A DNA stretch of 40,560 nucleotides from WVXP01 sp964348095 (lineage in GTDB: Bacteria > Desulfobacterota > BSN033 > WVXP01), in contig CAYGBK010000078.1 in NCBI GenBank assembly GCA_964348095.1, positions 1 through 40,560 of the forward strand, written 5' to 3'. Every line of letters starts with the position of its first letter. Positions within the stretch are counted from its first letter, which is position 1. The notes below the pieces were generated by a model. It saw only the letters and a program-made list of their open reading frames with translations. It was not told where the DNA came from and ran no database searches. Positions 24,040-32,998 of this stretch are shown here, piece after piece. Position numbers and translations under genes: made by a program.

Positions 24040-24400
24040 CCTGAAGGACGTTTTCAGAGGAGTGGGATCAGTATTTCCCGGACCGTTGCCCAACGCCCTT
24101 TTCTCGGTTTCTGTCTGATGAAAGTGGAAAAGGAGCGCTCTTCGCTGGCCAGAAATCTTTTTTCGACAATTCTAAAGCTCGGCTCCACTGCAAATCCAAA
24201 ACTCGCCCGCCAAAGGCGGGCTCAAACAGTTGAATTTGTGGCCGTTACGCCTCCCTAAGAATTGTGAGCGAAAAAATCTTGATTGGCGCTCAGAACGTCC
24301 TTTCCCACTTTCTGGCAAATTGGTTTTATGAGACCTTTATCAGAGGGGTCGAAAGGAATTGCGAAACGGCCCGTCCCCACCTGTCCGGCCAACGGCGGGA
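24040..24400 (-). repeat. Dispersed palindromic element, type B, inverted copy (B2)
   Basis: Reverse-complement copy of 17772-18135, centred on CCCGCC-AAA-GGCGGG at 24206-24220. It is more complete at its outer left end (plus 24365-24400), which carries ACAGGTGGGGACGGGCC preceded by CCGTTGGCCGG, also seen at the left end of type A copy A1. The other end fades near 24040, where TCCTTCAGGGACA still aligns with B1. It lies 5' of the fur promoter, outside the operon. Confidence 0.85.
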
Positions 24401-24707
24401 AGGCGGTCACCGCGAGACCGTGGAAGCAAAGGGATAGGAAAATCCACCTTGTAAATCCGATTTCTTCAACAAGCTCAAAAACATACGGAAACGTTATACC
24501 AAAAAATGGGGTAACTTCTCGTTTTTCCTTGAACGGCTCCCGTAACCATACCGACCCTTTATCGGCACACACCCTCAGCGCCCTTGTGTTGGTGCCCCAT
24601 AATCTTCACTATCGAGAGAGATTTAACCTTCCCAGACGCGGAGGAGGTGCCAAAAAAGAATCATAGAGAGTGCGTTATTGACGGGAGAGCAAATCTGGCG
24701 AGGTCAT
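24401..24707. other. Intergenic region between repeat B2 and the SprT-like gene
   Basis: No gene, terminator or regulatory motif that I can support; the short open frames here have no recognisable family features. Confidence 0.4.
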
Positions 24708-25187
24708 CTAACGGAGGATCTCTCTTATTACGAGTATGTATCTTTTGTCGAATCGTCCGTTGGAGCATTTCCCACAGCTATATCTCCCACCTATCCATTT
24801 TCGAGCTTTGTATTCTCTCTTGCACTTCGGACATTCAAAGACGTACCGAAACGATGTCTGCGGCATCTCCCTGCTATAATAAGGGGCATCTATTCTGTTT
24901 GCTATTTCCCTAAACAGTTTGTTATGTCCAGATGGTTTCCCTGTCTGCCTCAGAAATAGATGAATGATTTCATGTTTTGTCGTATTCTCCAATTCCCCAT
25001 CCCAACCGTATCTATCATGATATGGGATAGAAATCGTCATTTCCCACCTCGAAAGGTTCACCTGCCCTGCCCTTCGTTTCATCCTGTTGCTGACCCTGAA
25101 GACCGGCCGCTCGACCTCGCCATGAAAGTATTTTCCGTTCACTCTATCAAATACGCTTTCGATTATTTCCAGCTTTTCACTCTTCAT
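24708..25187 (-). CDS. SprT-like zinc metalloprotease
   Basis: A 159-residue SprT-like domain protein, the bacterial relatives of Spartan proteases that act on DNA-bound proteins in eukaryotes. The zinc site is His72-Glu-Ile-Ile-His76 with a third His88 (Ser-Gly-His-Asn). A C-terminal zinc ribbon, Cys119-Pro-Lys-Cys122 and Cys138-Gly-Lys-Cys141, is complete. It is an intact, normal-length stand-alone member. ATG 25187 is preferred over the GTG just before it. The role in bacteria is not established. Confidence 0.85.
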   Translation of the reverse strand: MKSEKLEIIESVFDRVNGKYFHGEVERPVFRVSNRMKRRAGQVNLSRWEMTISIPYHDRYGWDGELENTTKHEIIHLFLRQTGKPSGHNKLFREIANRIDAPYYSREMPQTSFRYVFECPKCKREYKARKWIGGRYSCGKCSNGRFDKRYILVIREILR

Positions 25188-25497
25188 CACTGGTCCTGGC
25201 TCACCTCTTTGGGAAAAGGGCCCTCAACGGGGACTTACACCTTTCTCATATCAGTCACTGGAGCCCGGCATTAGGGTCACCTTTCCTGCATGCGATAGTA
25301 TTCGAATGGTCCAGCTTTATCTAGGGACTTCAATGATTGGTTCCATAATCAGATCCACATGAGCGGCTTGACAAGACGGCCCCTCTATGAGAAAAACCAG
25401 CTGTAATCCCTCCTCGATCTTCGTCCGGTCAATTCGTTGCACCACATCAGGGACGTGAAGATGTTTCCCCATCCTTCATCCGCAAAAGGAGAACGGT
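25188..25497 (+). other. Intergenic region between divergent SprT-like and nikR genes
   Basis: No gene seen. I looked for the NikR operator half-sites GTATGA/TCATAC with standard spacing and found no convincing pair, only GGTATG at the nikR start. Confidence 0.4.
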
Positions 25498-25917
25498 ATG
25501 TCAGAGCTGATCCGATTTGGGATCTCGATGGACAGTCGACTTCTGAGAAGTTTCGACAAAATGATTGCCCAGAAGGGCTATTCTAACCGCTCGGAAGCAA
25601 TCCGCGATCTAATCCGTGACCAGCTCGTCGATTCTGTGTGGGAGGACGAAAAGAAAGCGGTCGTTGGCACCATTAGCCTCGTTTATGACCATGAGATTCG
25701 TGAACTCAATGACCGACTTACCGACGTTCAGCATCAGTTCCACAGGAGAATTATCTCCTCTCTCCACGTTCACCTTGATCAACACAACTGCCTCGAGGTC
25801 CTGGTTGTCAAGGGACCGGGCAGGGACATCAGAAGTATTGCGGAAATGCTCATCGGCACAAAAGGTGTAAAGCACGGCAAACTCCTGACCACCACAACTG
25901 GCAAAGAGATATTTTAG
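25498..25917 (+). CDS. nikR: Nickel-responsive regulator NikR
   Basis: A 139-residue ribbon-helix-helix repressor with a C-terminal ACT-like nickel domain. The N-terminal strand Ile-Arg-Phe-Gly-Ile-Ser-Met is followed by Asn-Arg-Ser-Glu-Ala-Ile-Arg-Asp in the first helices. The high-affinity nickel ligands are all present and spaced as in E. coli NikR: His79, His90, His92 and Cys98. AAAGGAGAACGGT precedes the ATG. No nickel transporter, hydrogenase or urease gene is in the window, so its targets must be elsewhere. Confidence 0.93.
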   Translation: MSELIRFGISMDSRLLRSFDKMIAQKGYSNRSEAIRDLIRDQLVDSVWEDEKKAVVGTISLVYDHEIRELNDRLTDVQHQFHRRIISSLHVHLDQHNCLEVLVVKGPGRDIRSIAEMLIGTKGVKHGKLLTTTTGKEIF

Positions 25918-25922
25918 TGCCA

Positions 25923-25940
25923 GGAGTCAGAACAGACTCC
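25923..25940 (+). terminator. Weak hairpin after nikR
   Basis: GGAGTC-AGAACA-GACTCC followed by TTAT. Short stem and poor T-tract, so it is only a possible terminator. Confidence 0.35.
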
Positions 25941-26017
25941 TTATCAAACTCCAATGTCAACCTATACAAACCAGGATCGTCTGGGATACTCGAAACCATC
26001 TGGATTGTCAAGATTCC

Positions 26018-27355
26018 TTAGCGATCGAGCGGACCGCGCACCCGGGTCCATTTCAGCTTCTTTCGCGTATAGAAGAAAAGGGCCAGGTTGACAAGCCAAA
26101 TGAAAAACTGAATTCTTCTAAAGGAAAGGCCGAGCCGTTTGACAATGGCTCTCATCGAATAGAATTCCAACCAGGCCCTTCTCACTTTCTGTTTCAGTAC
26201 CGAACTTTCTACATTTGCCGGATCAAAAACCAGGTTGGCCATATTGTAATCAGCCCAGTTTCCATTACCCAGTCGACCCTCCTTCTGGAATTGATCATAA
26301 ACCGCGGTTCCTGGTAACGGTGTCAGAAAGTTGAAGCAGGCAAAATCCAGTTTAGAAACCTTTGCCATTTGGATGGTCTTTTCCAGGCTCTCCTCATCGT
26401 CCTCATCAAACCCAAGAACAAAAGAGCCCCAGATCAGAATTCCATAACTTTTGATCCTTTCGATGTCCCTGTGAAACTGTTCAGGATCGTTAAACCGTTT
26501 ATGAGCTCCCTTTAGACTCTCTTCACAAAAGGACTCTAGCCCGATGGCCAACCCAATGCATCCACTCTTTGCGGCCAACTCCAGCATTTCGGGATCACTG
26601 GCTATAGATATCGTGCATTGACTACCCCACCGAAGCCCTAGGGGCACCATTGCTTCAAAGAGTCTACGGGTTCGCTCCCGATTGCTTAGGATATTATCGT
26701 CGATGATGAAAGCATTTTGTGAGGGCAGCATTTCGATCTCGTGAATCACCTCCGCGATCGGACGAAACCGATAGGTTCGTCCATTGAATCGAGTCACAGA
26801 ACAGAAGCTACAGTTATGGGGACACCCTCGGGTGGTCTGTACGGTATTGATTGTCACATAATCATCCGGCCGCAAAAGGTCCCGCCTTGGTAATGGAAGC
26901 CCTGCAAGGTCACCGAGCCGATCATTTTGATATGTTCTATCTAACCGGCCCCTCCGTAAGTCACTCAGCAACCGCTGCCATGCCCCTTCAGCTTCTCCAA
27001 TCACAACAGCATCGCAACGTTCGAGGGCCTCATAAGGAAGGGTCGACGCGTGGACTCCACCCATGACAACTGGGACACCACGGCGACGGAAGTTGTCGGC
27101 AATCTCATAGGCTCTCGGGGCGGTATTGGTGTAAGCGGTGAGTCCCACAAGATCAATGTCTTTTTCGAAATCAACCGTGCTAACGCACTCATCTGTTATT
27201 GAAACCTCAAATTCTTTGGGGGTATAGCCTGCAATCATACAGAGGTTCAGAGGAGGGGCATAGGCCTTTGCATGCCACGAAAACAGGCCTTTCTGCAAGA
27301 ATGGTACATTTGCAGCATTTCTGGGGTTATTTGGGTTGATGAGTTCGATCCTCAT
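26018..27355 (-). CDS. B12-binding domain radical SAM protein
   Basis: A 445-residue enzyme with an N-terminal cobalamin-binding-type Rossmann domain (about 1-135, with Val-Val-Met-Gly-Gly-Val-His-Ala) and a radical SAM barrel (about 165-380). The cluster motif is Cys178-x3-Cys182-x2-Cys185 in Arg-Gly-Cys-Pro-His-Asn-Cys-Ser-Phe-Cys. Class B radical SAM methyltransferases and BchE/HpnJ-type enzymes share this build; the substrate cannot be predicted. Basic and aromatic residues in the last 50 suggest membrane contact. The start at 27355 (ATG, GGGGA upstream) is chosen over 27382. It has no close partner gene. Confidence 0.88.
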   Translation of the reverse strand: MRIELINPNNPRNAANVPFLQKGLFSWHAKAYAPPLNLCMIAGYTPKEFEVSITDECVSTVDFEKDIDLVGLTAYTNTAPRAYEIADNFRRRGVPVVMGGVHASTLPYEALERCDAVVIGEAEGAWQRLLSDLRRGRLDRTYQNDRLGDLAGLPLPRRDLLRPDDYVTINTVQTTRGCPHNCSFCSVTRFNGRTYRFRPIAEVIHEIEMLPSQNAFIIDDNILSNRERTRRLFEAMVPLGLRWGSQCTISIASDPEMLELAAKSGCIGLAIGLESFCEESLKGAHKRFNDPEQFHRDIERIKSYGILIWGSFVLGFDEDDEESLEKTIQMAKVSKLDFACFNFLTPLPGTAVYDQFQKEGRLGNGNWADYNMANLVFDPANVESSVLKQKVRRAWLEFYSMRAIVKRLGLSFRRIQFFIWLVNLALFFYTRKKLKWTRVRGPLDR

Positions 27356-27477
27356 GCCCTCTGTCCCCGTGACTGGTAACATTTCGTGAGGTTTCAGCGA
27401 TTATATTCTTTTTTGCCTTGGGTGAAAAGGAGTTTTGAGTCCTTTTGGAAGGAAGTTTTGCTGGGTCTAAAATTGAA

Positions 27478-27507
27478 AATTCCCAGGAACTTCTATGCCT
27501 GGGAATT
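27478..27507 (-). terminator. Rho-independent terminator after the small HTH gene
   Basis: A perfect 10-bp stem (27478-27487 with 27498-27507) whose minus-strand end runs into TTTCAATTTT. It separates the HTH gene from the radical SAM gene on the same strand. Confidence 0.75.
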
Positions 27508-27554
27508 CTCTTCGTCATTCTATGGATGAGATGGCTATATGAGGACGGAAAGAA

Positions 27555-27731
27555 TCAAACTCTTTGGGAATCGCTCTGAGTGATCATCTGATCGATTCTG
27601 TTCTTATCAAATCGCCACTGCCCTCTGATTTTGATCCCGGGTAACCTTCCCTCTTGGGCACATCGATATATCGTTACCTCCTTCATTTTCAAATACTTGG
27701 CTAACTCCTTAACAGTCATAATCTCCGCCAT
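27555..27731 (-). CDS. Excisionase-like helix-turn-helix DNA-binding protein
   Basis: A 58-residue protein: Met-Thr-Val-Lys-Glu-Leu-Ala-Lys-Tyr-Leu, then Val-Thr-Ile-Tyr-Arg, a Gly-Arg-Leu-Pro wing and Gly-Gln-Trp-Arg-Phe. This is the MerR/excisionase-type HTH_17 domain standing alone. AGGAGG lies six bases before the ATG and a terminator follows, so it is its own transcription unit. Such single-domain proteins can be excisionases, BldC-like regulators or orphans. No integrase or attachment site is visible nearby, so a phage link is not supported. Confidence 0.85.
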   Translation of the reverse strand: MAEIMTVKELAKYLKMKEVTIYRCAQEGRLPGIKIRGQWRFDKNRIDQMITQSDSQRV

Positions 27732-28056
27732 GACAACCTCCTTAGCACGCGAGATATTCAGTTCCTATTGCAATGAGAATGCCAACTTCATTGTTCTCAC
27801 GAACCATCCACGGTGGGTGAAGTCGGCCGCTTTATATGGAGGAAAAGCGAGATTTTTCCTTTTTCTTTTGATTAGAAGGACTTTCCGGACTTTTTTGTCA
27901 ATAGGAGAGATGAGACACCGATCAAGCACAGACGCTGTTCCGATGATGGGCAATTCTCTGTGAAATACAAAAGTCAAATTTTTGACGCGAAGGAATCCAA
28001 AAGGCCAAAAAAGAATAGAATCTTATAAGAATGTGAAACTGCCTCTCAGGGCAGCC
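27732..28056. other. Intergenic region between the HTH and PfkB genes
   Basis: No convincing gene. AT-rich in parts (27850-28020). A 70-residue minus-strand open frame at 27765-27977 has no recognisable features and no good ribosome site. Confidence 0.4.
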
Positions 28057-28983
28057 TCATTCGGAGAGGTAGGGGCTGATTTCCTCAAGGCTGGGAATCG
28101 CTCGACCGCCCAAGCGAGTGCATTTGAGGCCAGCAACCGCGTTCGAAAAGGTGAATATTCGATCCAGGTTCCACCCCTTAAGAAGCCCATAGATAAAGGC
28201 CCCATGAAAGACATCCCCGGCTCCGGTCGTGTCCACCGCCTCGATCTGAAGCCCTCCGTAATAAACAGGAGATCCGTCGATCAGGGCCACCGCCCCGTCC
28301 GGTCCCAAAGTGGATGCCAAAAATCCCCCGCAGAATTCCTGCAAGGCCTTCAACGCATCTCCCAAGTCCGAAACTCCGGTAAGTCGCATCGGAAAAGTCG
28401 AAGAAGTAATCAGGAAATCGATTTGGCTGATCAACTCCCCGGTTTTGTCATCGACCCTGTCGGCATCCATGACCGTGACGATTCCCTCCTCCTTAGCCCA
28501 ACGAACCGCGGTCAGAGTCGCCTCTAAGTCGTGACCATCCACGTGAAGCACCTTGCCCTTGCATACCGCCTCCCTCGAGAGTTCGTCTTTTCCATAGAGA
28601 AGGTTCCTATCTCTGCGCCACAGTATCGTCCGTTCCCCGGATCTTCTATCGACAAGGATGACCGCAAACTGGTTTGCTGCTCCCGGTTGGACGGTGACCG
28701 CCGACACATCCACCCCGTCCTTCCGGATGCTCTCAAGGGAGATCTCTCCCCAAGGATCGTCACCGACCTTGCCGACGTACATCGCATTCAGGCCCAAACG
28801 AGCGCAGGTAACCATGGCGGTAGCCACCTGCCCTCCCCCGTGGTGGGCGAAGTCTGCCATTTCCATCTTACTGTTGGGAGCAGGAAAGGCTGGAACTACG
28901 GTAATAAAATCGACGGAATTGAGCCCCAATCCCACCACGTCGAAGGGTTTGTCCGGAGGAAAAGAGATGTTGAGGTTTTTCAC
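28057..28983 (-). CDS. PfkB family carbohydrate kinase
   Basis: A 308-residue ribokinase/adenosine kinase-type sugar or nucleoside kinase. The first motif is His-His-Gly-Gly-Gly-Gln-Val-Ala-Thr-Ala (47-56), and the catalytic motif is Asp251-Thr-Thr-Gly-Ala-Gly-Asp257, with Asp257 the expected base. Family length is normal. A GTG start at 28983 is chosen because AAGGAGA ends six bases ahead; ATG 29001 and 29025 lie upstream, with weaker sites. The substrate (sugar, nucleoside or a phosphorylated sugar) cannot be fixed. It lies alone between the HTH gene and repeat A2. Confidence 0.88.
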   Translation of the reverse strand: MKNLNISFPPDKPFDVVGLGLNSVDFITVVPAFPAPNSKMEMADFAHHGGGQVATAMVTCARLGLNAMYVGKVGDDPWGEISLESIRKDGVDVSAVTVQPGAANQFAVILVDRRSGERTILWRRDRNLLYGKDELSREAVCKGKVLHVDGHDLEATLTAVRWAKEEGIVTVMDADRVDDKTGELISQIDFLITSSTFPMRLTGVSDLGDALKALQEFCGGFLASTLGPDGAVALIDGSPVYYGGLQIEAVDTTGAGDVFHGAFIYGLLKGWNLDRIFTFSNAVAGLKCTRLGGRAIPSLEEISPYLSE

Positions 28984-29146
28984 AATACGTCTCCTTGGCA
29001 TACTTCCTGAGCGAGAATTGCTCAATGCACCTAACTAGGTCCTTCAGAAAATCCCCCATAGATCGGGAAACTGCTCACATGCATATCGGTTAACGGGCTC
29101 TTCTCCTACTCTTTAGGACCAAGTGAGTGCCGCCTTTCTGACAGTG

Positions 29147-29470
29147 TTCTGCAAGAAAGTGGGAAGGGACGGTCTGCGCGCGAATCACGATTTCTTCGGC
29201 GAGAATATCCTAGCACACTGAAGGTCTCCAGAATTTCTCACAGAGCACACAGAGCCTCAGAGAGAACTTCCTCTGGATTGGTGAGAGGCCAATCCAGAGG
29301 AGATTACTTGGCCTAATTTTTCCCCTCAAAAAATTAGGCCAAAAGCCTGATCCAGTAACTTTCTTACTCTGCGAATTTTGAGAGCTCGAGCGACCCCCCA
29401 GATTCCTCCGGGGGAGAGCAAGCGAGAGAAACTTGTACTTTTATGGAAGTCCCCTTTCATCAGACAAAGT
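29147..29470 (-). repeat. Dispersed palindromic element, type A, inverted copy (A2)
   Basis: Reverse complement of the core of A1 (about 3295-3620). Shared blocks include the TCCTCTGGATTGG/CCAATCCAGAGGA hairpin (about 29269-29302), the GGCCTAATTTTT/AAAAAATTAGGCC hairpin and the CACAGAGCACACAGAGCC block. The arm GAAAGTGGGAAGGGACGGTC near 29155 is also shared with the type B copies. Unlike A1 it lacks the outer left and right end modules, so it looks truncated or is the minimal unit. Confidence 0.8.
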
Positions 29471-29620
29471 CGAGAAAAGTGATGTGGACAATAGCCCGTT
29501 AGCCCCTGAATTCTCGGAGGAACTCCAACACAGACCGCCTTTGATTATCAAGTGTCAAGGGCGTCATGTCAATCGGTTGCCAAACACATAAACGCCGAAG
29601 TCCGATTTCCACCACCTGCC

Positions 29621-29649
29621 TTGAACTGCCCGGGTGGCCGTAGTATAAT
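29621..29649 (+). promoter_or_regulatory. Sigma70 promoter of glmU-glmS
   Basis: TTGAAC at 29621-29626, exactly 17 bases, then a perfect TATAAT at 29644-29649. The leader to the glmU ATG at 29688 is about 30 bases, with no room for a riboswitch. Confidence 0.8.
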
Positions 29650-29687
29650 GGCGCCCGAAGCCGAAAATCAATAACATGATCGGGAAC

Positions 29688-31088
29688 ATGGCAAGACTGA
29701 CAACACTCATCCTTGCTGGCGGCAAGGGCAAAAGAATGAAATCGGATCTGGTGAAAGTCCTTCATCCGATCATGGGCAAGTCCATGTTGAGTTATCCCGT
29801 TGAGGCGTCTCTCGAAGGTCTTGGGAGCCCGAAGACGATTGTTGTCGTTGGCCATCAAGCAAAACGAATTCAGGATGCCTTCTCGGACAATCGTCTCACC
29901 TTTGTGCATCAAAAACCCCAGCTGGGCAGCGGTCATGCCGTACTCTGCGCTGAGGAGGCATTTCGCGGTTATGACGGAACCATTTTGATCCTGTGTGGCG
30001 ACGTCCCACTGGTGAAAACCAAAACGCTCAAGGAACTCGTCGCCTTCCATCGTCGGCTAAGGGCTACCCTCACTGTCGCCACCACTCGGTTGACCGATCC
30101 GAGTGGATACGGGAGGGTGATACGCAGAGAAGGAGATGACATAGAGAAGATCGTTGAGGATGAAGACGCCTCTTCCCAGGTGAGTAAGATAGAGGAGGTC
30201 AATACGGGTCTATACTGTGTTGAGGCTTCTTTTCTCTTCCCGGCCTTGAAGCAAGTCCGGTCGAATAACCGCCAGGGTGAGTACTATTTGACCGACATTG
30301 TTGAAATTGGGCGGAAGGAAAACAGAAAAGTAGTCGCCTTCCACGTGTCTGACGCAGATCAATTCCTTGGGATAAACACCCGGGTCGATTTAGCTCGGGC
30401 CCATGAGGTCGTTCGGGACAGGTATCTACGGAAGTGGATGCTCGATGGGGTGACAATCATCGATCCCAATACAACTTACATCGAGGCCGGTGTGATCATG
30501 GGCAAGGACACAGTGGTATACGCCAATTGTGTCATCCAAGGAGAGACTGCAATTGGGAGCCATTGCTCTATTGGTCCCAACTGCCTCATAAGGGATTCCA
30601 AGATCGGCGATGGAGTGACTGTCAGGGCTTTCTCAGTCATAGAAGAAAGCGGAATCGCGCGGGGCGCCCTTATCGGTCCTTTTTCCAGGCTCCGGCCGCA
30701 GAGCCAGATCTCTGAGGACGCTAAGGTCGGAAATTTTGTGGAAATCAAGAAGTCTCTGATTGGGAAAGGCTCGAAAGCCAATCACCTCGCTTACATTGGA
30801 GATGCGACCCTAGGAGAGAAAGTAAACATTGGCGCGGGAACGATATTCTGCAACTATGACGGCATCGAGAAGCATCCCACGATTGTCGGTAAGGGGGTCT
30901 TCGTGGGAAGTAACGCCGAACTGGTTGCCCCCCTCAGAATTGGCAATGACGCTGTCGTCGGCGCGGGATCAACCATTACAAGGGATGTGCCCGACAAATC
31001 GCTTGCCGTTAGCCGTGCAAAGCAGAAAAACATTGAAGGATGGGGCGAGAAGAGAATAAAAAAGAAACCTCTCCGCCGGGATGACTAA
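29688..31088 (+). CDS. glmU: Bifunctional UDP-GlcNAc pyrophosphorylase / glucosamine-1-phosphate acetyltransferase GlmU
   Basis: A 466-residue enzyme giving UDP-N-acetylglucosamine for peptidoglycan and lipopolysaccharide. The N-terminal uridyltransferase has Leu-Ala-Gly-Gly-Lys-Gly-Lys-Arg-Met-Lys-Ser-Asp and Leu-Gly-Ser-Gly-His-Ala. The C-terminal half is a left-handed beta-helix with hexapeptide repeats and Asn-Tyr-Asp-Gly in the acetyltransferase site. The nucleotide-binding loop has Leu-Ala-Gly-Gly where Leu-Ala-Ala-Gly is usual. ATG 29688 is preferred over 29676. It is followed after 80 bp by glmS, the preceding pathway step. Confidence 0.95.
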   Translation: MARLTTLILAGGKGKRMKSDLVKVLHPIMGKSMLSYPVEASLEGLGSPKTIVVVGHQAKRIQDAFSDNRLTFVHQKPQLGSGHAVLCAEEAFRGYDGTILILCGDVPLVKTKTLKELVAFHRRLRATLTVATTRLTDPSGYGRVIRREGDDIEKIVEDEDASSQVSKIEEVNTGLYCVEASFLFPALKQVRSNNRQGEYYLTDIVEIGRKENRKVVAFHVSDADQFLGINTRVDLARAHEVVRDRYLRKWMLDGVTIIDPNTTYIEAGVIMGKDTVVYANCVIQGETAIGSHCSIGPNCLIRDSKIGDGVTVRAFSVIEESGIARGALIGPFSRLRPQSQISEDAKVGNFVEIKKSLIGKGSKANHLAYIGDATLGEKVNIGAGTIFCNYDGIEKHPTIVGKGVFVGSNAELVAPLRIGNDAVVGAGSTITRDVPDKSLAVSRAKQKNIEGWGEKRIKKKPLRRDD

Positions 31089-31168
31089 GAAGAATTCCTC
31101 AAGGTCGATGTCAAAAGACCGATAAGGAGCTCGTAGGAAGAACTGCCATTCCCCATACGGAGTTTTTC

Positions 31169-32998
31169 ATGTGTGGAATCATTGGCTACCTCGGGAAAAG
31201 AAATACGGCCGACGTCCTTACGGAGGGGTTGAAAAGACTGGAATATCGGGGATACGACTCTGCGGGGATTGCTGTATTTCACAATGATAGAATCGAGATC
31301 CGTCGGACTGAGGGTAAGCTCGCGGTCCTCGAAGAAATGATATCAAAAGAATCCTTCAATGGGGCCACGGGGATAGGCCATACCCGCTGGGCCACTCACG
31401 GCAGACCGTCAGACGCCAACGCCCATCCTCATAAGGCTGGCCGCATCGCTGTGGTTCACAATGGCATAATTGAAAACTATCTGCCTCTAAAAAGAGGCCT
31501 CGAAAAGAAGGGGCACATCTTCAACTCCGAAACCGATTCAGAGGTGATTTCCCATCTGATCAACGACTTTATCGAGCAGGGGCTCTCTTTTGAAGAATCA
31601 GTTCGAAAGGCTCTGCATGAGCTCAAAGGGTCCTACGCACTGGGAATCATGTTTGAGGGGAATCAGGAAAAGCTCATCGGCGCTCGGAACGAAAGCCCCC
31701 TTGTTGTGGGTCTGGGGGATGGAGAACTATTCATCGCTTCGGATACTCCAGCTGTGCTCAATTACACACGAGATTTCATTTTCCTGGAGGACGGCCAAAT
31801 GGTCGTTCTCTCTGACGGTAAGGCGACCGTCAAGGATCTCTCCGGCAAGACGGCCAAGGCAGAACCCCGACACCTCGACTGGAACCCGCTGATGGCAGAA
31901 AAAGGGGGCTACAAACATTTCATGCTTAAGGAAATTTTCGAACAGCCGGAGGCCATCATTAATACCATCAGAGGGCGAGTCTCCCGGGAAGAGGGGACGA
32001 TCTCCTTTGAGAATTTCAGCCTGAAGAAAAAGGAGATAGATAATCTCAAAAGGATTGCCATTGTCGCCTGTGGGACATCTTTCCACGCTGCCACAGTCGG
32101 GAAATTTATGATCGAGACTTTGGCCGGAATCCCAGTGGATGTGGATATTGGCTCGGAATTCAGATATCGAGACCCAGTGATTGGAAAAGGAACGCTAGTG
32201 GTCGTCATCTCCCAGTCCGGCGAAACGGCCGACACACGAGCGGCATTACGGGAGGGGAAGCGTAAAGGCTGCCTGAGCCTTGCCATCTGTAATGTCGTGG
32301 AAAGCAGTATAGCCAGGGAATCAGACCATGTCATCTATACCCACGCTGGACCGGAAATCGGTGTCGCCTCCACGAAGGCTTTTGTCACACAGCTCGTAGC
32401 TCTCTACCTCCTCGCTCTCTACCTGGCTGTGGGGAAAGGTCGGGTGGATGCTCGAAAAGTTCAGAAACTCCTAGCAGAACTGATCCGAATTCCGGGATTG
32501 GCAAAGGATCTTCTCAGGAACGCATCTGATTATCAGAAACTGGCCAGGAAATACGCTTACGCACGAAACTTCTTGTATCTTGGACGGGGAATCAATTACC
32601 CAATCGCCCTGGAGGGAGCATTGAAACTAAAAGAGATATCCTATATTCACGCGGAGGGATATCCAGCGGGAGAAATGAAACATGGTCCGATAGCCCTCAT
32701 AGACAAGGAAATGCCTGTCGTAGTTCTGGTCGCCGATGATGATGTCAGAGATAAGGTTATGGGAAATATCGAGGAAGTTAGAGCTCGCGACGGAATTCTT
32801 ATCGCCCTTGCCTCCGCCAATCATCAAGAAGTCCGCCAAAAGGCCGATGAGGTCATTTCCATCCCTCAAACAACACCACTTCTCAGCCCTATTCTCTTTA
32901 CTATCCCCCTTCAGCTTCTCGCCTACTATGTGGCTGACTTCAAGGGCAACGACGTGGATCAGCCAAGAAACCTAGCAAAGAGCGTTACAGTGGAATAG
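31169..32998 (+). CDS. glmS: Glutamine-fructose-6-phosphate aminotransferase GlmS
   Basis: A 609-residue enzyme that makes glucosamine-6-phosphate from fructose-6-phosphate and glutamine. The glutaminase domain starts Met-Cys-Gly-Ile-Ile-Gly-Tyr, with Cys2 the nucleophile after Met removal. Two SIS sugar-isomerase domains follow, with Ser-Gln-Ser-Gly-Glu-Thr-Ala-Asp-Thr in the first. The end Asn-Leu-Ala-Lys-Ser-Val-Thr-Val-Glu is canonical. Such a C-terminus is the classical TnsD target (attTn7), but I see no Tn7 end downstream. GGAG lies six bases before the ATG. No glmS ribozyme fits in the 80-bp gap upstream. Confidence 0.96.
   Translation: MCGIIGYLGKRNTADVLTEGLKRLEYRGYDSAGIAVFHNDRIEIRRTEGKLAVLEEMISKESFNGATGIGHTRWATHGRPSDANAHPHKAGRIAVVHNGIIENYLPLKRGLEKKGHIFNSETDSEVISHLINDFIEQGLSFEESVRKALHELKGSYALGIMFEGNQEKLIGARNESPLVVGLGDGELFIASDTPAVLNYTRDFIFLEDGQMVVLSDGKATVKDLSGKTAKAEPRHLDWNPLMAEKGGYKHFMLKEIFEQPEAIINTIRGRVSREEGTISFENFSLKKKEIDNLKRIAIVACGTSFHAATVGKFMIETLAGIPVDVDIGSEFRYRDPVIGKGTLVVVISQSGETADTRAALREGKRKGCLSLAICNVVESSIARESDHVIYTHAGPEIGVASTKAFVTQLVALYLLALYLAVGKGRVDARKVQKLLAELIRIPGLAKDLLRNASDYQKLARKYAYARNFLYLGRGINYPIALEGALKLKEISYIHAEGYPAGEMKHGPIALIDKEMPVVVLVADDDVRDKVMGNIEEVRARDGILIALASANHQEVRQKADEVISIPQTTPLLSPILFTIPLQLLAYYVADFKGNDVDQPRNLAKSVTVE

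Noticed and set aside
31089..31168. Possible glmS ribozyme
   Set aside because: The gap is only 80 bases and lacks the ribozyme core; the element is mainly a Gram-positive feature.
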